A stretch of DNA of 64,000 nucleotides, from contig NZ_CP192507.1 of assembly GCF_050613145.1 (NCBI RefSeq), positions 2,604,001 through 2,668,000 of the forward strand, written 5' to 3'. The position numbers and the translations under genes were made by a program. This DNA is from Lysinibacillus_B sp050613145. Lineage in GTDB: Bacteria > Bacillota > Bacilli > Bacillales_A > Planococcaceae. This document shows, in pieces, positions 1 through 7,933 of this stretch. A model generated the notes under the pieces. That model saw only the letters and a program-made list of their open reading frames with translations, searched no databases and was not told where the DNA came from. Numbering within the stretch: the stretch's first letter is position 1; every line of letters begins with the position of its first letter.

Positions 1-1
1 G

Positions 2-192
2 GAAGATCCGATTGTAGAAATTACGAAATGGGACGAAGCAGAAGCATTAGATGGATTTATTGCACTTCCTGGTGGATCAATGAAATCTTTAGACCTCTTT
101 TTCAAGCAATTAATGCCGATGTTATCTGAAAAAGGATTATTTAAAAAGCCTATAACGGAGACACATTGCGACAACATATGGTGAATTATTGA
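2..192 (+). pseudogene. C-terminal end of an LLM-class flavin monooxygenase, frameshifted
   Basis: The frame enters from the left edge and reads a segment with DGFIALPGGS followed by a MLSEKGLFKK stretch. This resembles the C-terminus of NtaA/SnaA-type bacterial luciferase-like flavin-dependent monooxygenases, whose members end in a YxGxTLRxxLGL-like tail. In the original frame translation stops at 184 with a non-family ending. Dropping an AC dinucleotide from the ACACA run near 161-165 gives TLRQHMVNY and a stop at 192, which fits the family. I infer a 2-nt expansion frameshift in an otherwise ordinary gene. A base-calling error is the alternative. Only about 60 residues are visible, so the substrate cannot be judged. 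Confidence 0.5.
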
Positions 193-248
193 AAATCCAG
201 AGGGATATACAAGACTCTGGCAGAAGAAGCCTACGTACGTAACATAGC

Positions 249-283
249 GGAAGGAGGAATTAATAATATCCTCCTTCTTTTTC
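249..283 (+). terminator. Intrinsic terminator after the monooxygenase remnant
   Basis: AAGGAGGA (251-258) pairs with TCCTCCTT (269-276) around a 10-nt A/T loop and is followed by CTTTTTC. It separates the upstream gene end from the comQ promoter region. Confidence 0.75.
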
Positions 284-433
284 ATTTTATTATCCATTTC
301 ACCGACATCAAAACTTATATTTTGTAGTTTTATGTAAATAAAACAAGAATAATTTGTATTAAAGTAGAAAATTATATGGAAATTTTATGTTTTTTTATAT
401 ATTATATCCATTAAGGGGGGGTGGTTCAAGAAA

Positions 434-1336
434 TTGGAGGAATTAAATAAAGAGATTAGTATTTTGTTAGATAAAATCATTGCTACTGAGGAATTAATTG
501 GAGACGAATTAAGAAGTATACTACAAAGCTTTAAAACGGAAAAAGAAACATTGGGTTTTCACTTTGGTACCTTGTGTATCATTCATTATGAAGAGTATGC
601 AGATCACTTTAACCAAGATATTTACAAAATAGCTGCTGCAATTGAACTGCTTATTTTATCATTTGATATTATTGACGACTTACAAGATCACGATAGTGAT
701 TATTTATGGGTAAAAACACCTGAATTATCGCTAAATGCAGTTCTAGCAATGATGATGATAACGCTTAAAGTAATGCGTCAAAGTCATTTTGAACATCGAG
801 AGCTCGCCTTTCAAATAATTGAAGAATACACTTTACTCAGTATCAATGGTCAACAACTAGATTTACTGAATATTTGTCAAGATGAATCCTCTTATCTACA
901 AATGATCGAGCAAAAATCTGGTTCTCTTACGGCGATGAGTTGCTTAGTAGGTTTCACTCTTGCTTGTGGAGAGAAATCAGTACAAGTTGAACAATATGCG
1001 AAATCTATCGGTGTTATACAACAAATTAAAAATGATATTCAAGATTTAAAAGAATGGGACTGTAAAAATGATTTATTAAATAGGAAATATTCGTTACCGA
1101 TTATTTATCTTTTTTCATTGACGAATGATATTTCAGAAGAGATAAAAAAATATTACGCTCATCAAGAAGAAATCATTTTAGCAAAACCGAATATCATCGA
1201 AGCACTAACAAATAGTGGCGCGATCCGCTACGCTCTTGCGATTAAAAATCTATACCGAAATCAAGCATTAACCATGATTCAAAACATCAATATGAATGCA
1301 GCAAATAAAGAGTATTTAAAAAAAATAATGAAATGA
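434..1336 (+). CDS. comQ: ComQ-type isoprenyl transferase that modifies the ComX pheromone
   Basis: This 300-residue all-helical protein is of the trans-prenyl synthase fold. It carries two Asp-rich motifs: DDLQD at residues 81-85 and NDIQD at 200-204. In ComQ these bind Mg-diphosphate, and the enzyme attaches a farnesyl or geranyl group to a Trp of the ComX precursor in the cytoplasm. Length matches Bacillus ComQ (about 290-300). The start is TTG with a G-rich ribosome site about 10 nt upstream. The identification rests on gene order: a short Trp-containing peptide gene follows after 9 nt, then kinase and regulator genes. Taken alone it could be an ordinary polyprenyl synthase, but ispA-like enzymes do not sit in this arrangement. 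Confidence 0.9.
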   Translation: MEELNKEISILLDKIIATEELIGDELRSILQSFKTEKETLGFHFGTLCIIHYEEYADHFNQDIYKIAAAIELLILSFDIIDDLQDHDSDYLWVKTPELSLNAVLAMMMITLKVMRQSHFEHRELAFQIIEEYTLLSINGQQLDLLNICQDESSYLQMIEQKSGSLTAMSCLVGFTLACGEKSVQVEQYAKSIGVIQQIKNDIQDLKEWDCKNDLLNRKYSLPIIYLFSLTNDISEEIKKYYAHQEEIILAKPNIIEALTNSGAIRYALAIKNLYRNQALTMIQNINMNAANKEYLKKIMK

Positions 1337-1345
1337 GGAAAAGCC

Positions 1346-1507
1346 ATGATTAAAATGATTCAGTTTTTACAAGAAAATGCAAATATTGTAGAGTTATTAA
1401 AAGAGAAGAAAATTTCTTTAGTAGGCGTTACTGAAGCGGAAACACAGGCTATGTTAGCAGCTTTTGAGGAAGAGCTGAACCTTGAAAAATCGAATTATTG
1501 GCAATAA
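1346..1507 (+). CDS. comX: ComX pheromone precursor, 53 residues
   Basis: A 53-codon frame begins at ATG 1346, six bases after a GAGGAAA ribosome site that overlaps the comQ stop. It encodes MIKMIQFLQENANIVELL and ends EKSNYWQ. ComX precursors are 50-75 residues, hydrophobic and acidic at the N-terminus, and carry a Trp two to four residues from the C-terminus that ComQ prenylates. Here Trp52 is the penultimate residue. I infer that the released peptide is the last 6-10 residues; the cleavage site cannot be read from sequence. The final 26 nt overlap the comP start in another frame, suggesting translational coupling. The pheromone end is unlike the B. subtilis ones I know, as expected for a polymorphic pherotype. 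Confidence 0.88.
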   Translation: MIKMIQFLQENANIVELLKEKKISLVGVTEAETQAMLAAFEEELNLEKSNYWQ

Positions 1508-3794
1508 AAATTTTCAGTACAATTCATTTTGGTTGCTGATTTGCGTTTACCTTATTTTAGGAATATATGTACTTTACGTTTCTTTTGTAACTCCTTTTGT
1601 AAACATTGATTTAAAACAACAAGATGAACAATGGAAAATTGAATCTATAGGTTACAAAAAGTGGGCTAACAATGAAAAAATTTCTATTGGGGATATTGTA
1701 TTAAAAATAGATGGAATCCCTACACACGATATATCACGGATACAATATGATCCATCAATTCGAGGAGCAACTGAATTATCTATTTTGAAATCGGATGGTT
1801 CTCTCTTAACTATTGATATTCAACATACGGATATATCTCAAGAATTTTATATGCTTTTTGTATTGCCGAGTATTTACTTCTTATTAGCATTATGTGTCTC
1901 ATTTTATTTGTACTATTTTAAAAGACATGTACCATATGTAAACTTTTTAATTTATTTTATTCTTATAGTATCCTTAGCCTATATTAGCAGTGGCGCCTCT
2001 GCAAAATTAGACAGCATCGGGATTATTGTAAATAGTAGTTGCTTACTTCTTTGCCTTGTTTTATTGCTGAATTTCCTAAAATATTACTTTTTATTTTTAA
2101 ACATTAAATGGCCATTTATTCAAAATACGAATTTTTTATACATAATCCCTTTGTTTTCTACTTTTTTGGGAGTAATAAGACCGTTCTACCCATCATTTGG
2201 TTCAGTCAGCCCTCTTATTATTCTTGCTCTATTTATATTTTTACTTTCAGTTATTTTATTCATTTTAACCTACAGCTATATTAAGTATAAATCCACACCG
2301 CTAACAATATTATTTTTAGGTTTGGTTGTACCACTTTTACCATTCCTAGTGCTTTTTGTATTGCCAGAAGTTTTATTTAAAAAATCGATTGTTAATGCCG
2401 ATATTTGTGCTTTGTTCTTACTATTGATCCCCTTCAATATTATTTTTATACAACTAACCGAGCGCTTATTTGACATTGTTTACCACGTTTCGCGTTTTCG
2501 TTATTATTTTACCCTTGCACTATTTTTCACATGTTGGTTAATTGGGAGTATCTATTTAATCACAGATATAGCATTAGTTAAACTATTTGAGATTACTCTG
2601 CTTCTACTCACTTCAATCACTATTTTCTTATACATTAAGGAAAAAATTGATTATCGTGGCCGTAAAATATTATTTTCTACTAAAGGAGATCATATTCACA
2701 AGCTATATCAAACGATTGATAAATTAGGAAAATCCTATCGTGTAGAGCAAATGCTACAGTTGTTAACAGAAGAAATCGTCTATCATTTAGAAGTAAAACA
2801 AGTCGCCGTCATCACATACGATTTTACAACAGGCCAGATGACATCTACAAACGACCATCTTACTTTAATAGATGACTTATCGATTCAGAAGCTACGTCTT
2901 GGTGAAATCACAAGAAAAGAGCATGTATATTTAGCTTTAATTCATCAAGATACTCACTGTAAAAGATGGCTAATTATTGACCATGAGCAAACGATTCGCT
3001 TAAGAGCAGATGAATTGTTATGGCTAGAACTATTACTTACATATACCAATACTTTTATTGAAAGTACTAAAGTAATTGAAGAACTAGTAGATGAACTACA
3101 ACAACTGCGGCAAGTAGATGGAAAAGAACCAACATGGCTTAAAAAATTAGTTTGGATAAGAGTAGATGATGAAAAGTTTCAGTTAGCACAAGAATTACAT
3201 GATACTGTTTTACAGGAACATTTGCATATCGCCAGACAAGTAGATGGGGTAATATATGAAGAAGATTTATTAGTTGTTAAATCAAAATTAAAAAATCTAC
3301 ATGAACAAATGATTATATCGATTCATAGTTTAAGGACATATTGTGAAACATTAAAACCTCCACTCTTAGCAAATATGGGGTTAAATGCTGCACTTGAAAG
3401 GCTTGGCGAGCGAACAGCGAAACGAGCAAGCTTCACACTAACCACACAGTTTGATCGACTATATTTAGAAGATGAGCAATTAACTTTAGTCATTTATCGC
3501 ATTGTACAAGAGCTATTAAATAACGCGTTAAAACATTCGCAGGCAGAAACTGTCGAACTCTATCTTCAAGAGCTAGATAATGGATTTGAGTTAATCTATC
3601 GTGATAACGGTATCGGTTGTAGCTTATCAGAAATTTGGCATGGTGAATCAATGGGGTTACAAGGGGTACAAGAAAGGGTAGAAGCTTTTAACGGACAGAT
3701 GACAATTGATTCTAATGTGAATGAAGGCATGTCTATTCAAATTAAAATCATTGAAAGAAGTGACGTACTTGATTTCAGTATTAATAGTAGATGA
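1482..3794 (+). CDS. comP: ComP-like membrane histidine kinase, ComX receptor
   Basis: The 770-residue length is nearly that of B. subtilis ComP (769). An N-terminal helix (about 16-38) is followed by an extracytoplasmic PDZ-like segment (about 40-115) with GDIVLKIDG. About eight more membrane segments follow to residue 386, then a linker, a HisKA_3 dimerisation domain with ELHDTVLQ (phospho-acceptor His573) and a HATPase_c domain. The latter has an N-box around Asn680-681, DNGIG at 708-712 and a G-box after 724. The start is TTG at 1482, nine bases after GAGGAAGAG inside comX. The frame overlaps comX by 26 nt and the regulator gene by 26 nt, so the operon is tightly coupled. It should autophosphorylate on binding prenylated ComX and transfer phosphate to ComA. 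Confidence 0.92.
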   Translation: MKNRIIGNKNFQYNSFWLLICVYLILGIYVLYVSFVTPFVNIDLKQQDEQWKIESIGYKKWANNEKISIGDIVLKIDGIPTHDISRIQYDPSIRGATELSILKSDGSLLTIDIQHTDISQEFYMLFVLPSIYFLLALCVSFYLYYFKRHVPYVNFLIYFILIVSLAYISSGASAKLDSIGIIVNSSCLLLCLVLLLNFLKYYFLFLNIKWPFIQNTNFLYIIPLFSTFLGVIRPFYPSFGSVSPLIILALFIFLLSVILFILTYSYIKYKSTPLTILFLGLVVPLLPFLVLFVLPEVLFKKSIVNADICALFLLLIPFNIIFIQLTERLFDIVYHVSRFRYYFTLALFFTCWLIGSIYLITDIALVKLFEITLLLLTSITIFLYIKEKIDYRGRKILFSTKGDHIHKLYQTIDKLGKSYRVEQMLQLLTEEIVYHLEVKQVAVITYDFTTGQMTSTNDHLTLIDDLSIQKLRLGEITRKEHVYLALIHQDTHCKRWLIIDHEQTIRLRADELLWLELLLTYTNTFIESTKVIEELVDELQQLRQVDGKEPTWLKKLVWIRVDDEKFQLAQELHDTVLQEHLHIARQVDGVIYEEDLLVVKSKLKNLHEQMIISIHSLRTYCETLKPPLLANMGLNAALERLGERTAKRASFTLTTQFDRLYLEDEQLTLVIYRIVQELLNNALKHSQAETVELYLQELDNGFELIYRDNGIGCSLSEIWHGESMGLQGVQERVEAFNGQMTIDSNVNEGMSIQIKIIERSDVLDFSINSR

Positions 3795-4386
3795 CCATCC
3801 TATTGTTTTACAAGGTTCGAAAAGTTTGTTTCAAGGATTAAATGATGTATTTATTGAAACAGAGGAAAATGCAACAAAAGTTCTCAGCAGAATGCAGAGT
3901 ACGCATTTTGATGTATTTTTAATCGATGTAAATATGACAATTCAAGATGGTATTTCCCTAGCAGCAGATATTAAAACGGAGCAAGAAAATGCACTCATCA
4001 TTTTATATACAGGTGATGATATCCAATCTTATTATCCATTACTTATAGAAAAAAAAATTGATGGCATTTTATCTAAAACTGCTTCACAAGAAAAAGTCAT
4101 CCAAACCATTCGTTCCATTATGAATGGGGATTTAGTTTTATCTACTGATTTTATTGATTATATTACGAATAAAATGGTTGATAAATATGACAATCTAAAG
4201 TTAACCAATAAAGAAAAGCAACTTATGGTCATGCTTATACAAGGCGATACAAATAAGATGATAGCCGATAAACTTTGTGTCACCCAACGTACCGTTGAAC
4301 GTTATTTAACACAGCTCTTTACATTACTTGATGTCCCCTCTCGCATACAAGCGATTGAACTTGTAAAAGAAAAAAACTTACTATAA
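3769..4386 (+). CDS. comA: ComA-like NarL/LuxR-family response regulator
   Basis: The receiver domain starts VLIVDDHP and has the phospho-acceptor Asp in FLIDVN (Asp53 with the start used here). A C-terminal LuxR-type helix-turn-helix follows, with LTNKEKQLMVML and MIADKLCVTQRTVERYL. ComA activates competence, surfactin-type or exoprotein genes in its relatives; targets here are unknown. An in-frame ATG at 3721 has no ribosome site and would add 16 non-homologous residues. TTG 3769 lies 8 nt after AAAGAAG and gives the normal family N-terminus, so I prefer it. The gene overlaps comP by 26 nt and ends just before a strong terminator, closing the operon. Confidence 0.9.
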   Translation: MISVLIVDDHPIVLQGSKSLFQGLNDVFIETEENATKVLSRMQSTHFDVFLIDVNMTIQDGISLAADIKTEQENALIILYTGDDIQSYYPLLIEKKIDGILSKTASQEKVIQTIRSIMNGDLVLSTDFIDYITNKMVDKYDNLKLTNKEKQLMVMLIQGDTNKMIADKLCVTQRTVERYLTQLFTLLDVPSRIQAIELVKEKNLL

Positions 4387-4403
4387 GTTCCCTACTACTA
4401 TAT

Positions 4404-4447
4404 AACTAGTACCTATTTATCTTCGTAATAGGTGCTAGTTATTTTTT
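4404..4447 (+). terminator. Terminator of the comQXPA operon
   Basis: AACTAGTACCTATTT pairs with AATAGGTGCTAGTT, with one mismatch, over a short loop. It is followed by ATTTTTT. It closes the quorum-sensing operon. Confidence 0.85.
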
Positions 4448-5009
4448 ATAGACGGATATCATCCTTCAATGGGCGATTCCAACACTACTATGTACCAATT
4501 ACATAATATGGCTAAATTTTCGGTATACCGACAGAAAATTTGTCGGTTGTAATGTCGGTAGATCGAGTGCTAGGATTGAGATAACTTAATGAAAGTTATT
4601 ATTGTTATAGCATAGACTATGAGTAAGATTTACTTATATTTTTCACTTTAGGGAAGCCAGTAAATATTCAAACTAGTTAAGTCACCTAGAATATCATGAA
4701 GAACACGTTATAAAGGAGCAATTGAAATTTAATTGTCCTTTTATTGATTGAAGTGACAGTCGGCAAGTGTAATTGACACCGTATTCATCTCCAATTATGA
4801 AATCCATTGTAGTAACAACTATAAATTTAACCTAAGTACTCCAACGTCTACTTCAAACAACACTACTAGTACTATTATTGATTTACCAAAGATCCACACT
4901 CCCCCTTGATCATGCTATTTAACTGACTTCCCTCTTGTAGAATTGAAAATACTTTATTCCTCTTACAAAAATGAGGTAATATAAATTATTTACTAAAAAG
5001 GAGTAGATT
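4448..5009. other. 562-bp intergenic region between comA and an unknown gene
   Basis: No credible reading frame is present. Visible elements are a perfect dyad ACCGACA-N7-TGTCGGT at 4527-4547, which overlaps the smaller palindrome TCGGTATACCGA, and a hairpin AAGGA(G)CAATT/AATTGTCCTT with a short T-run at 4712-4744. Just upstream of the next gene are an AT-rich segment and an AAAAAGGAG ribosome site. The lone terminator-like hairpin suggests that a gene was once present. I see no ComA-type TTGCGG-N4-CCGCAA box. Confidence 0.4.
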
Positions 5010-5729
5010 ATGAAATTTCAATCATTAGGAAATGTAGCATCTATTATCGGTAGATTAATGGAGAAAAACGTAGTTCCTATTAAAACAGCAATGTCTAATA
5101 AACAGAATAAAGGTATTAGTGAAATTAATATCTATGATCCTATTTTAGCAAATCAACTCTATATAGATCGAAATCATAATTTAACAATTCGAAGCAACAA
5201 AGTGTATAGTTTAATGACAGATTACGGGTATGTAAATTATCACTTAATTAATGATAATGGCTATAACTATGTGAAAATAGATCACTTTGATCATGAAGTA
5301 TCGGATGAGCAAAGAGTACATTTAGAGCGCAAAGGTCAATTTTTAAACGAGCTTCAATGGTTTGCTGAATTCAGAGATCTTAACGTCTTTTCAGTGTTTT
5401 TTGAAGCTGATGAAATTTTAAAGGAGTTCCAACAATTTGGGATTAATCCTAACGAACATTTTACAATTAATAATCGCTCTACACGCTACCGCATTGATAC
5501 AAACGGTGTAATTTATAATGTGGATTTAGAGAGCAAATCGACACGTGAAATAGACTGGCGTATATTTGGTTATGATGAACATTCAGTGTTTATAGTACAA
5601 GGGACAGAATATCGGATTGGTGAAGATGGAAAACTACCCTTGCCTAAGGATTATGTGCATAAACATGAAGAGTTTGAAATTACTGGAGGGCCAACTTCTA
5701 AAAATTTCACCTCTAACATATTGAATTAA
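5010..5729 (+). CDS. Unknown 239-residue protein adjacent to comQXPA
   Basis: I do not recognise this family. The product is soluble-looking and rich in Asn, Asp, Tyr and Glu, with no signal peptide or membrane segment. The central part (residues 55-100) and the C-terminal part (150-215) alternate short hydrophobic and polar stretches (IYNVDLESKS, VFIVQGTEYRIG), which suggests beta structure. The middle is probably helical (ERKGQFLNELQWFAEFRDL). The start ATG follows AAAAAGGAGTAG at good spacing. It is monocistronic, in the same direction as comA and 620 bp beyond it, so it could be a quorum-sensing target or an unrelated accessory gene. I see no conserved catalytic motif. Confidence 0.6.
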   Translation: MKFQSLGNVASIIGRLMEKNVVPIKTAMSNKQNKGISEINIYDPILANQLYIDRNHNLTIRSNKVYSLMTDYGYVNYHLINDNGYNYVKIDHFDHEVSDEQRVHLERKGQFLNELQWFAEFRDLNVFSVFFEADEILKEFQQFGINPNEHFTINNRSTRYRIDTNGVIYNVDLESKSTREIDWRIFGYDEHSVFIVQGTEYRIGEDGKLPLPKDYVHKHEEFEITGGPTSKNFTSNILN

Positions 5730-5796
5730 GCCCATAGAAAATGCATCCAAACGGTTGTTTATTTTATTATGAGTGTTGTTATATTAGATTTAGAGA

Positions 5797-5830
5797 GGGG
5801 GTGTCTCAAAATATCTTTTCAAACGCCCCC
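5797..5830. terminator. GGGGGTGT/ACGCCCCC hairpin
   Basis: An 8-bp stem (one G-T pair) encloses CTCAAAATATCTTTTCAA and lies 70 bp past the unknown gene. A sequence sharing TCTCAAAATRTCTTTTCA recurs at about 32641-32665, so it may belong to a dispersed terminator-like family. The frame of about 80 codons across it is not convincing. Confidence 0.45.
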
Positions 5831-6019
5831 TTCCCTCTTACTTGAATTATCTAACATTCAGGTTAAACAAAAAATCGTATTCCTTCTTCTAACAAGCTTC
5901 AAGCAGCATCAACCGAGTAAACAAAATAAGCAGGCTCTATCTATGCTTTATGTCGTTTTTAATACAAACCTCACTATATTTCACAGGTCAATTATATGTA
6001 ATGTCGATTAACCGTTCGC

Positions 6020-6862
6020 CTACAACCCATACAGAAATATCGATTGATTTTGTACATTTTTTCGATACTCACTTGGCGACAGATGCATTAGCTTTTTAAA
6101 TACCCTACTAAAATAGAAACTATCTTGATAGCCCATTGCTTCTGACACTTCCGAAATGGATAATTCACTTAAAGCTAGTAACTCCTTCGCCTTCGATATA
6201 CGATACTTCGTTAAATATTGAATCGGTGTTAAGCCTATTACTTTTTCAAATAAATGAGCAATCCTTCTCCGATCCACTTCAAACATATCCGCTATCTCAC
6301 TAATTAAAATTTCCTCTGCGTAGTGCGTATGAAAATATTCCAATACTTTCGTAATGACATGTAACATCCCATCATATTGATTATTTCGAGCTCCATTTAA
6401 AATGGTTTGGATTAAGTTCATAAAAATAACTTGTAACTCAAAACGAGAAAAGTAATCTGGGTGCCCATTTTTGCTTAACAGTTGCTGTACACTCGCTATA
6501 ATAGCTGTCATGTCATCTACAGTTATCGAAAACTGCTTATGTAAAAGCTGCTTAAACTCTTCTTGAGCTTGCACAATTTTATAATGCACAACAACATAAG
6601 TTAAATCCTCATCAAAGGTTTTAATCTCGATATCCATACTAGAACCAGCATGGATAATCGCATTAGTATTCAGCTTATATGGGATACCATTGAGTGAAAA
6701 GCGTGCCTGTCCTTTTAGTGGAATGACTAGCCCACATATTTGATGATCTGTTTTTCGATTTGCATCCATTTTTCGTGCAGGTAATGTACTTATAAAAACA
6801 TTCATGAATTGAATAGATGATGTGGCAAAATACTCTATTAACTCATTTGTTGTAACATTCAT
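6020..6862 (-). CDS. AraC-family transcriptional regulator, Fur-box promoter
   Basis: The protein has 280 residues. An N-terminal cupin-like sensor (LVIPLKGQARFSLNG, then NAIIHAGSSM) is followed by a C-terminal double helix-turn-helix (about 175-275) with ISEIADMFEVDRRRIAHLFEK and the family signature SEVSEAMGYQDSFYFSRVFKK. I start it at ATG 6862, behind GGGGACAAAG. The longer frame to 6904 would run into the operator. A Fur-box-like sequence lies immediately upstream, so iron-dependent repression is likely and a role in siderophore gene control is plausible. The siderophore uptake operon that also has a Fur box starts 11 kb away. Unlike Btr, it has no fused binding-protein domain. Confidence 0.85.
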   Translation of the reverse strand: MNVTTNELIEYFATSSIQFMNVFISTLPARKMDANRKTDHQICGLVIPLKGQARFSLNGIPYKLNTNAIIHAGSSMDIEIKTFDEDLTYVVVHYKIVQAQEEFKQLLHKQFSITVDDMTAIIASVQQLLSKNGHPDYFSRFELQVIFMNLIQTILNGARNNQYDGMLHVITKVLEYFHTHYAEEILISEIADMFEVDRRRIAHLFEKVIGLTPIQYLTKYRISKAKELLALSELSISEVSEAMGYQDSFYFSRVFKKLMHLSPSEYRKNVQNQSIFLYGL

Positions 6863-6886
6863 CACTTTGTCCCCATTTCGCTTATA

Positions 6887-6905
6887 ATTGAAAATGATTA
6901 TCAAT
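6887..6905 (-). promoter_or_regulatory. Fur box upstream of the AraC-type regulator
   Basis: ATTGAAAATGATTATCAAT fits the Gram-positive Fur consensus (TGATAATNATTATCA core) with few changes. It lies 25-45 bp before the chosen start. It is very similar to the box before the siderophore-binding protein gene at 18100. Confidence 0.75.
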
Positions 6906-6953
6906 TATATCAATATTTCTGCTGAGACGAAAGAGTTATTTTTTTATAACTAA

Positions 6954-7181
6954 AGAGCAGACACTTCTACTACCTATCGTTTCGTTCTTGTCACATCGAC
7001 TTACTTTATCTTATATAATTTAGCCCTTGGCATTGGACGGTTTATTTTAGGTTATGTAGAGCCTTATACGACATACAGAACAATTTTCTTCACGCTGGTA
7101 CCTGTTATTTTAATTTGTTTGCCGCTGTATTATGTCTTACATGGCAAGCAGGAAGCCGCACGAATGAAACGCTTAAAGTGA
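6954..7181 (+). pseudogene. C-terminal remnant of an MFS-type transporter
   Basis: A 75-codon frame without a start codon encodes two hydrophobic segments (STYFILYNLALGIGRFILGY and TIFFTLVPVILICLPLYYVL) and a basic tail ending KQEAARMKRLK. GRFILGY and the C-terminal helix are typical of the last two helices of a major facilitator transporter. A stop codon lies directly upstream in frame and the rest of the gene is absent. It lies between the AraC-type regulator and the oxidoreductase, so a transporter once regulated by the AraC protein may have been deleted here. Confidence 0.6.
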
Positions 7182-7185
7182 CAAA

Positions 7186-7217
7186 AAACTAGTAAACTAT
7201 TGCAAGTTTACTAGTTT
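7186..7217 (-). terminator. Terminator of the oxidoreductase gene
   Basis: ACTAGTAAACT (7188-7198) and AGTTTACTAGT (7205-7215) form a perfect 11-bp stem. On the minus strand it is followed by TTTTTTG, so it mainly ends the gene at 7223. It may also act on the plus strand. Confidence 0.8.
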
Positions 7218-7222
7218 CTACT

Positions 7223-7810
7223 TTATTGAGCGACTTGACGAAAATAACGATAAATTTGATGGAGCTTTTTCTCTTGTCCTCCCTTTTTACTTTCCATATT
7301 ACCGAATTCAAAAAATTTCACTTTTTTTATGCCGACAAAATTAAAAACAGCCTTTTTCATTAACGCTTTATGGCTATTATTTAATAAGAACAGCGGGTAA
7401 TGTACAGGTCCCTTCATCGTTGAAATACACACAACCGATTTCCCTTTTAACAACCCTTCAGTAAACCATCCTCCTTTATCTCGATAAGCAAAATTTGCCG
7501 CAAATAATTGATCAATATAGCCTAGTAACATCGCAGGCGGTCTCCCCCACCAAATCGGATAAATAAAAACAATTTTATCTGCCCACATAAATTGCTTTCT
7601 ATACTTTTCAAACTTTGGATCGGTGTGCATATCTCGTCGACGCTTTTCCTCATTAAATTCAAGAATCGGATCGAAGCCGTCCTCGTATAAATCTAACAGT
7701 TGAATGTCTTGAATAAGTGGATTTTCATGACTCCCTTTTAAAACGCTTTGTAAAAAAGCATAGTTTAAACTGTGATGATTCGGATGTGTGTAAACGATTA
7801 ACGTTTTCAT
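7223..7810 (-). CDS. Flavodoxin-fold NAD(P)H dehydrogenase (quinone) family protein
   Basis: The 195-residue protein belongs to the MdaB/KefF/YwrO-like Flavodoxin_2 family. Its N-terminus TLIVYTHPNHHSLNYAF forms the FMN phosphate loop. FMWADKIVFIYPIWWGRPPAML is the hallmark active-site stretch, followed by GWFTEGLLKGK and later STMKGP. Such enzymes reduce quinones or nitro compounds using FMN and NAD(P)H in the cytosol. The start is ATG 7810; the frame could be extended to 7834 but that adds non-family residues. It is divergent from a MarR regulator with a shared operator-rich intergenic region, so induction by electrophiles or phenolics through that regulator is likely. Confidence 0.85.
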   Translation of the reverse strand: MKTLIVYTHPNHHSLNYAFLQSVLKGSHENPLIQDIQLLDLYEDGFDPILEFNEEKRRRDMHTDPKFEKYRKQFMWADKIVFIYPIWWGRPPAMLLGYIDQLFAANFAYRDKGGWFTEGLLKGKSVVCISTMKGPVHYPLFLLNNSHKALMKKAVFNFVGIKKVKFFEFGNMESKKGGQEKKLHQIYRYFRQVAQ

Positions 7811-7827
7811 ATAACATACTCCTTTAC

Positions 7828-7881
7828 TTATCATTTGATAACTAAATAATACCCCCTCTTTTTTTAGTTGTCAAATGATAA
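7828..7881. promoter_or_regulatory. Two matching palindromes, probable MarR operators
   Basis: TTATCATTTGATAA (7828-7841) and TTGTCAAATGATAA (7868-7881) are near-identical dyads of the form TTRTCA-N2-TGATAA. Their start points are 40 bp apart, and together they form a larger inverted repeat (TATCATTTGATAACTA with one mismatch). The location between the divergent oxidoreductase and MarR genes suggests that both are repressed by the MarR protein. Confidence 0.7.
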
Positions 7882-7933
7882 TTGTTTTATGATAACAAAT
7901 TTGCTATGTTGTAAATAAAGGAGAGACTGCTCT

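Noticed and set aside
5769..6011. 80-codon plus-strand frame
   Set aside because: It spans a GGGGG/CCCCC hairpin, has no ribosome site, and shows no domain.
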